Source of the DNA: Fidelibacterota bacterium
GTDB lineage: Bacteria; Fidelibacterota; UBA2242
Direction of reading: 5' to 3'
NCBI GenBank assembly: GCA_016936335.1
Contig: JAFGXZ010000334.1
Span: 1-8,191 of the forward strand
DNA length: 8,191 nt
Below, in pieces: positions 5,573 to 8,191 of this stretch. The position numbers were made by a program, and so were the translations under genes. Position 1 is the stretch's first letter; every line of letters begins with the position of its first letter. A model generated the notes under the pieces. The model had not been told where the DNA came from. It ran no database searches and saw only the letters and a program-made list of their open reading frames with translations.

Positions 5573-7108
5573 TTAATCGATATCGAACTTAATACCCTGA
5601 GCCAATGGCAATTCCTTGCCCCAGTTAATCGTGTTTGTCTGTCGTCGCATATAGGCTTTCCAGGCATCGGAACCGGATTCACGGCCGCCACCTGTCTCCT
5701 TTTCACCACCAAAAGCACCGCCGATTTCAGCGCCCGATGTACCAATATTGACATTGGCAATTCCACAATCGGACCCCATGTGTGACAGAAATTGCTCCTG
5801 ATAATGCATCGATGATGTAAAAACCGCTGAACTCAATCCCTGCGGGACATCATTATGAATCCGAATGGCATCATCGAATTTTTCATATTCGATAATATAA
5901 AGAATCGGTGCAAAGGTTTCTTCCTGAACAATAGCATAATCATTCTTTGCTTCCATGATCGTCGGCTGAACATAAAATCCGCCATCAAGACCATCAATTT
6001 TATGAACATTGCCTCCACATAGCAATTTTGCACCGGATTGTTTTGCCTTTTCGATGGCTGCCATCATCAGATCAACGGCAGCCTGGTCAATCACCGGTCC
6101 CATAAGTACACCGTCGTTCAGCGGATTACCGATGGGCACCTGGGAGTACGCTTTGACAAGACTGGCGGTAAATTTTTCTTTTACTGACTTTTGAATGATG
6201 ATTCGCCGGGTCGATGTGCAGCGCTGCCCGGCTGTACCAACAGCACCAAACAGAGTAGCCCGAACAGCCATGTCCAGATCGGCATCTTCAGTCACTATGA
6301 TAGCATTGTTGCCACCCAATTCAAGGATGGTGCGTCCCAGCCGTCTCCCAACTGCTTCACCGATTCGCTTGCCCATAGCAGTACTGCCGGTCATGCTGAT
6401 CAAGGGCACGCGTTTGTCATTGATCATCAGTTCACCAACGTCGGAACCTTTGCCGATGATCATGTTGAAAACTCCCTTAATGTTGTATTTATCGACAATC
6501 GGAGCAATAATTTTCTGAACCGCAATCGCGGTAAGCGGCGCTTTGGAACTTGGTTTCCACACATTCACATCCCCACAAACCGCCGCAATCAAGGAATTCC
6601 AGGCCCAGACGGCAACAGGGAAATTAAACGCCGTAATTATACCGATAATCCCATAGGGATGATATTGGTCGTACATGCGATGTTTTGGGCGTTCACTGTG
6701 CATTGTGGAGCCGTACAGCATCCGGCTTTGCCCCACGGCAAAATCCGCAATATCGATCATTTCCTGGACTTCGCCCATGCCTTCGGCTTTAATTTTCCCC
6801 ATTTCAAGTGTGACAAGTTTGCCCAGGGGCTCTTTATATTTGCGTAATATTTCACCGATTTCCCTGACTATCAATCCTCTTTGAGGAGCCGGGATCATGC
6901 GCCAGGTCGCATATGCCTTTTGTGCTTCACGGATAACTGTTTCATAATCTTCTGCTGTCGCCTGAATGACTTTTGCGATTGGTTTTCCGTCGATCGGCGA
7001 ATAGCTGACAAGTTCCTTACCATTGGTTTTAATCCAGCCATCACTGTTTCCCAGGCTGGCACCATAATTCAATTCCTCAATTCCCAATTCTTTTAAGAAA
7101 TCCAGCAT
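5573..7108 (-). CDS. amaB: ALDH7-type aldehyde dehydrogenase (aminoadipate semialdehyde / piperideine-6-carboxylate dehydrogenase)
   Basis: The enzyme should oxidise L-2-aminoadipate 6-semialdehyde, in equilibrium with piperideine-6-carboxylate, to 2-aminoadipate with NAD+, a step of lysine catabolism in the cytoplasm. The 511-residue length matches the ALDH7 family (human antiquitin). Motifs: ITAFNFP (158-164) with oxyanion Asn162, NVWKPSSKAP (182-191) with NAD-binding Lys185, MTGSTAMGKRIG (239-250), ILELGGNNAIIV (261-272) with general base Glu263, GTAGQRCTSTRR (291-302) with nucleophile Cys297, and EETFAPI (396-402). The C-terminal half is diagnostic: MGSDCGIANVNIGTSGAEIG (445-464), GGAFGGEKETGGGRESGSDAW (463-483) and LPLAQGIKF (500-508) follow antiquitin almost word for word. 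An AGAGGAGA ribosome site (7118-7125) precedes the ATG by 9 nt. It follows the phosphatase/nuclease gene by 38 nt. No other lysine-degradation gene is in the window, so the substrate rests on family resemblance; other aldehydes such as betaine aldehyde are possible. Confidence 0.95.
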   Translation of the reverse strand: MLDFLKELGIEELNYGASLGNSDGWIKTNGKELVSYSPIDGKPIAKVIQATAEDYETVIREAQKAYATWRMIPAPQRGLIVREIGEILRKYKEPLGKLVTLEMGKIKAEGMGEVQEMIDIADFAVGQSRMLYGSTMHSERPKHRMYDQYHPYGIIGIITAFNFPVAVWAWNSLIAAVCGDVNVWKPSSKAPLTAIAVQKIIAPIVDKYNIKGVFNMIIGKGSDVGELMINDKRVPLISMTGSTAMGKRIGEAVGRRLGRTILELGGNNAIIVTEDADLDMAVRATLFGAVGTAGQRCTSTRRIIIQKSVKEKFTASLVKAYSQVPIGNPLNDGVLMGPVIDQAAVDLMMAAIEKAKQSGAKLLCGGNVHKIDGLDGGFYVQPTIMEAKNDYAIVQEETFAPILYIIEYEKFDDAIRIHNDVPQGLSSAVFTSSMHYQEQFLSHMGSDCGIANVNIGTSGAEIGGAFGGEKETGGGRESGSDAWKAYMRRQTNTINWGKELPLAQGIKFDID

Positions 7109-7117
7109 TCTGACTAA

Positions 7118-7125
7118 TCTCCTCT
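7118..7125 (-). promoter_or_regulatory. Ribosome binding site of the aldehyde dehydrogenase gene
   Basis: The minus strand reads AGAGGAGA, 9 nt before the ATG at 7108. This is the strongest Shine-Dalgarno match in the window and confirms the start. The amylase and DUF362 genes by contrast lack a visible one. Confidence 0.7.
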
Positions 7126-7146
7126 TTTGAAATTTATAATAATCGT

Positions 7147-7965
7147 TTATTTAAATCGAAATTTCGCCAAAACCGGAAGATGATCACTGGCCACACGGCT
7201 ATAATCATTTTCAATCGTTTGAACAGAGAACGGAACAAGTTTGTCATTCATAAAGATATAATCAATTCGCTTTTCCGGACTGCCGGAGGGATAGGTAAAA
7301 TACTCCTGTTTGGCAAGCGCCCCGACATCGTAAAAATAATAGGTCAAATCATTTATACACTTCGAATTCGGTGTCATATTAAGATCACCGGAAATGATTG
7401 CAGGTTCATCAAGGCCCCAATCCAGAGCATGATTTAATAATTCCTTAAGTTCTGTCGAGCTGTGTAGTGAATCGGTACTTAGATGGGTTCCGTAGATATG
7501 AAGTTTTCGATTATTCACCGATAAAATCGCATGAAGCATTCCCCGCGGTTCATCACCCTCCCGCCTGAAAAGGATTTTATTTTCCGAGAAATAGATCGGA
7601 TATTTTGATAAAATTGCATTTCCGTACCAGCCTCCCTGAAGCGACAGGTTGCGAGCAAATGTGAATTCCATTCCCAATTCTGCCGCTAAAATCCGGGCCT
7701 GGTCATCGCGATAGGTGCGCTCAGTTTTATAATCAACCTCATTTAAACAGATAATATGTGGAGCCTGTTCGCGGATAACCCGTACGATTCGGGACAAACT
7801 GTACATTCCGTCAGTTCCAACGCCATGATGAATGTTATACGTCATTACCCGGTATTCAGAAGGATAAATGATCTTTTTCAGCTGATCTTCCGGATTTTTC
7901 CGCAAAATAAGCACACCCGAAACAATGACAGCCAAAAACAGGATAAGAAGTAATAATTTCTTCAA
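7147..7965 (-). CDS. Membrane-anchored endonuclease/exonuclease/phosphatase (EEP) superfamily protein
   Basis: The 272-residue protein has an N-terminal hydrophobic segment (residues 4-21, after MKK) that is either a membrane anchor or an uncleaved signal, so the catalytic part probably lies outside the cytoplasmic membrane. The EEP (DNase I-like) residues are all there: MTYNIHHG (41-48) with Asn44, CLNEVD (73-78) with metal-binding Glu76, GNAILSKYPI (115-124), IYGTHLS (157-163) with His161, ISGDLNMTP (191-199) with Asp194 and Asn196, RIDYIF (233-238) with Asp235, and SDHLPV (260-265) with the Asp261-His262 pair. It should be a Mg2+-dependent phosphodiesterase or phosphatase; the family includes nucleases, sphingomyelinases and inositol phosphatases, and the substrate is not decided here. 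The start is TTG at 7965: an in-frame TGA lies 8 codons upstream with no ATG or GTG between, and the next in-frame ATG is codon 41, inside the first catalytic motif. Confidence 0.9.
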   Translation of the reverse strand: MKKLLLLILFLAVIVSGVLILRKNPEDQLKKIIYPSEYRVMTYNIHHGVGTDGMYSLSRIVRVIREQAPHIICLNEVDYKTERTYRDDQARILAAELGMEFTFARNLSLQGGWYGNAILSKYPIYFSENKILFRREGDEPRGMLHAILSVNNRKLHIYGTHLSTDSLHSSTELKELLNHALDWGLDEPAIISGDLNMTPNSKCINDLTYYFYDVGALAKQEYFTYPSGSPEKRIDYIFMNDKLVPFSVQTIENDYSRVASDHLPVLAKFRFK

Positions 7966-8191
7966 AATCCGATCACTTCTCCCATATCATTAACAGACAT
8001 ACACCCGCTTTTTTTTGAATACTCCAAAGAATCACATGAACCTGCTGAATTTCTTGATTTTTTTTGAAAGAGGCAAAGACGATTATCATTATTTATAAAT
8101 AATCTGAAAATTTATCCTGAATCAAGTTTGGGAAAAAGCTGATTGTAAGGTTGACGAATTATCTATAAATTATTCCTGTACAAGAAAAGGA
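7966..8191. other. AT-rich region upstream of the EEP gene, no convincing gene
   Basis: These 226 nt hold no supported gene. On the minus strand all three frames entering from the right edge stop within 11 codons, so at most the tail of an upstream gene is present. The region contains two identical TTTTTTTTGAA tracts (8009-8019 and 8058-8068), a 14-bp perfect palindrome TTATTTATAAATAA (8089-8102), and a TATAAA (8164-8169) with AAAAGGA at the extreme right end that could belong to a rightward gene beyond the window. No strong -35/-10 pair for the EEP gene was found, although one is expected here. Confidence 0.5.
7976..7983 (-). promoter_or_regulatory. Ribosome binding site for the TTG start of the EEP gene
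   Basis: The minus strand reads GGGAGAAG, 10 nt before the TTG at 7965-7963 (the GGAG core is 13 nt away, somewhat long). It also lies inside an 8-codon out-of-frame ATG frame (7985-7962) whose TGA overlaps the TTG, so reading through that frame could deliver ribosomes to the TTG. Confidence 0.45.

Noticed and set aside
5461..5766. 101-codon minus-strand frame overlapping the aldehyde dehydrogenase C-terminus and running to the rsmI start
   Set aside because: It overlaps the strongly conserved end of the dehydrogenase in another frame, spans the hairpin, and resembles no family.
6191..6847. 218-codon open frame on the plus strand opposite the aldehyde dehydrogenase
   Set aside because: It is antisense to a gene with complete ALDH7 motifs, has a Cys/His/Pro/Asn-rich composition unlike a real protein, and no ribosome site. 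Long antisense frames are a by-product of codon use.
7973..8089. 38-codon minus-strand frame just before the EEP gene
   Set aside because: It has no ribosome site, its start lies in the AT-rich palindrome, and it includes low-complexity Lys/Gln runs. Length and composition are compatible with chance in AT-rich DNA.
8089..8102. 14-bp perfect palindrome TTATTTATAAATAA
   Set aside because: It consists only of A and T in a very AT-rich region, so it is not strong evidence for an operator; it is recorded in the description of the upstream region only.

Overview
The window looks like chromosomal DNA from a Gram-negative bacterium of the broad FCB type (Ignavibacteria, Caldithrix, KSB1 or Marinimicrobia-like). 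This is an inference from three things: the N-terminus of a secreted protein with a CarboxypepD_reg-like repeat of the kind that opens TonB-dependent receptors in those groups, an amylase lipoprotein beside it, and moderately AT-rich coding sequence. No phylogenetic marker settles the assignment. No rRNA, tRNA, CRISPR array, insertion sequence or phage gene is visible. All eight genes point left (minus strand).

Right to left, in the direction of transcription: (1) 7966-8191 is an AT-rich leader without a convincing gene. (2) 7147-7965 encodes a membrane-anchored endonuclease/exonuclease/phosphatase-fold protein that starts with TTG. After 38 nt comes (3) 5573-7108, a very clear ALDH7-type aldehyde dehydrogenase (aminoadipate semialdehyde / piperideine-6-carboxylate dehydrogenase, lysine catabolism). 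(4) The 108-nt gap after it holds a perfect 11-bp hairpin, read as a terminator, although a TATAAT hexamer directly follows it. (5) A tight four-gene set follows with gaps of 15, 9 and 13 nt: rsmI (16S rRNA 2'-O-methyltransferase), a DUF362 protein with a 2[4Fe-4S] ferredoxin tail, a small four-helix membrane protein, and a secreted alpha/beta hydrolase. (6) A near-consensus sigma70-type promoter (TTGACA, 17 nt, TATATT) drives (7) 350-2188, a GH13 alpha-amylase/neopullulanase-like lipoprotein. After 77 nt comes (8) the start of a secreted or outer-membrane protein cut by the left edge.

Functionally the window falls into a starch or maltodextrin part at the left (extracytoplasmic amylase plus a probable outer-membrane receptor), a housekeeping and redox operon in the middle, and an amino-acid-catabolism dehydrogenase at the right. 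Both the partial receptor gene and the phosphatase/nuclease gene appear to use TTG starts in a TTGA context overlapped by tiny upstream reading frames. I see no self-evidently new defence or mobile system. The least explained parts are the DUF362-ferredoxin/membrane protein/esterase grouping behind rsmI, and the inverted repeats at the rsmI and amylase promoter regions.
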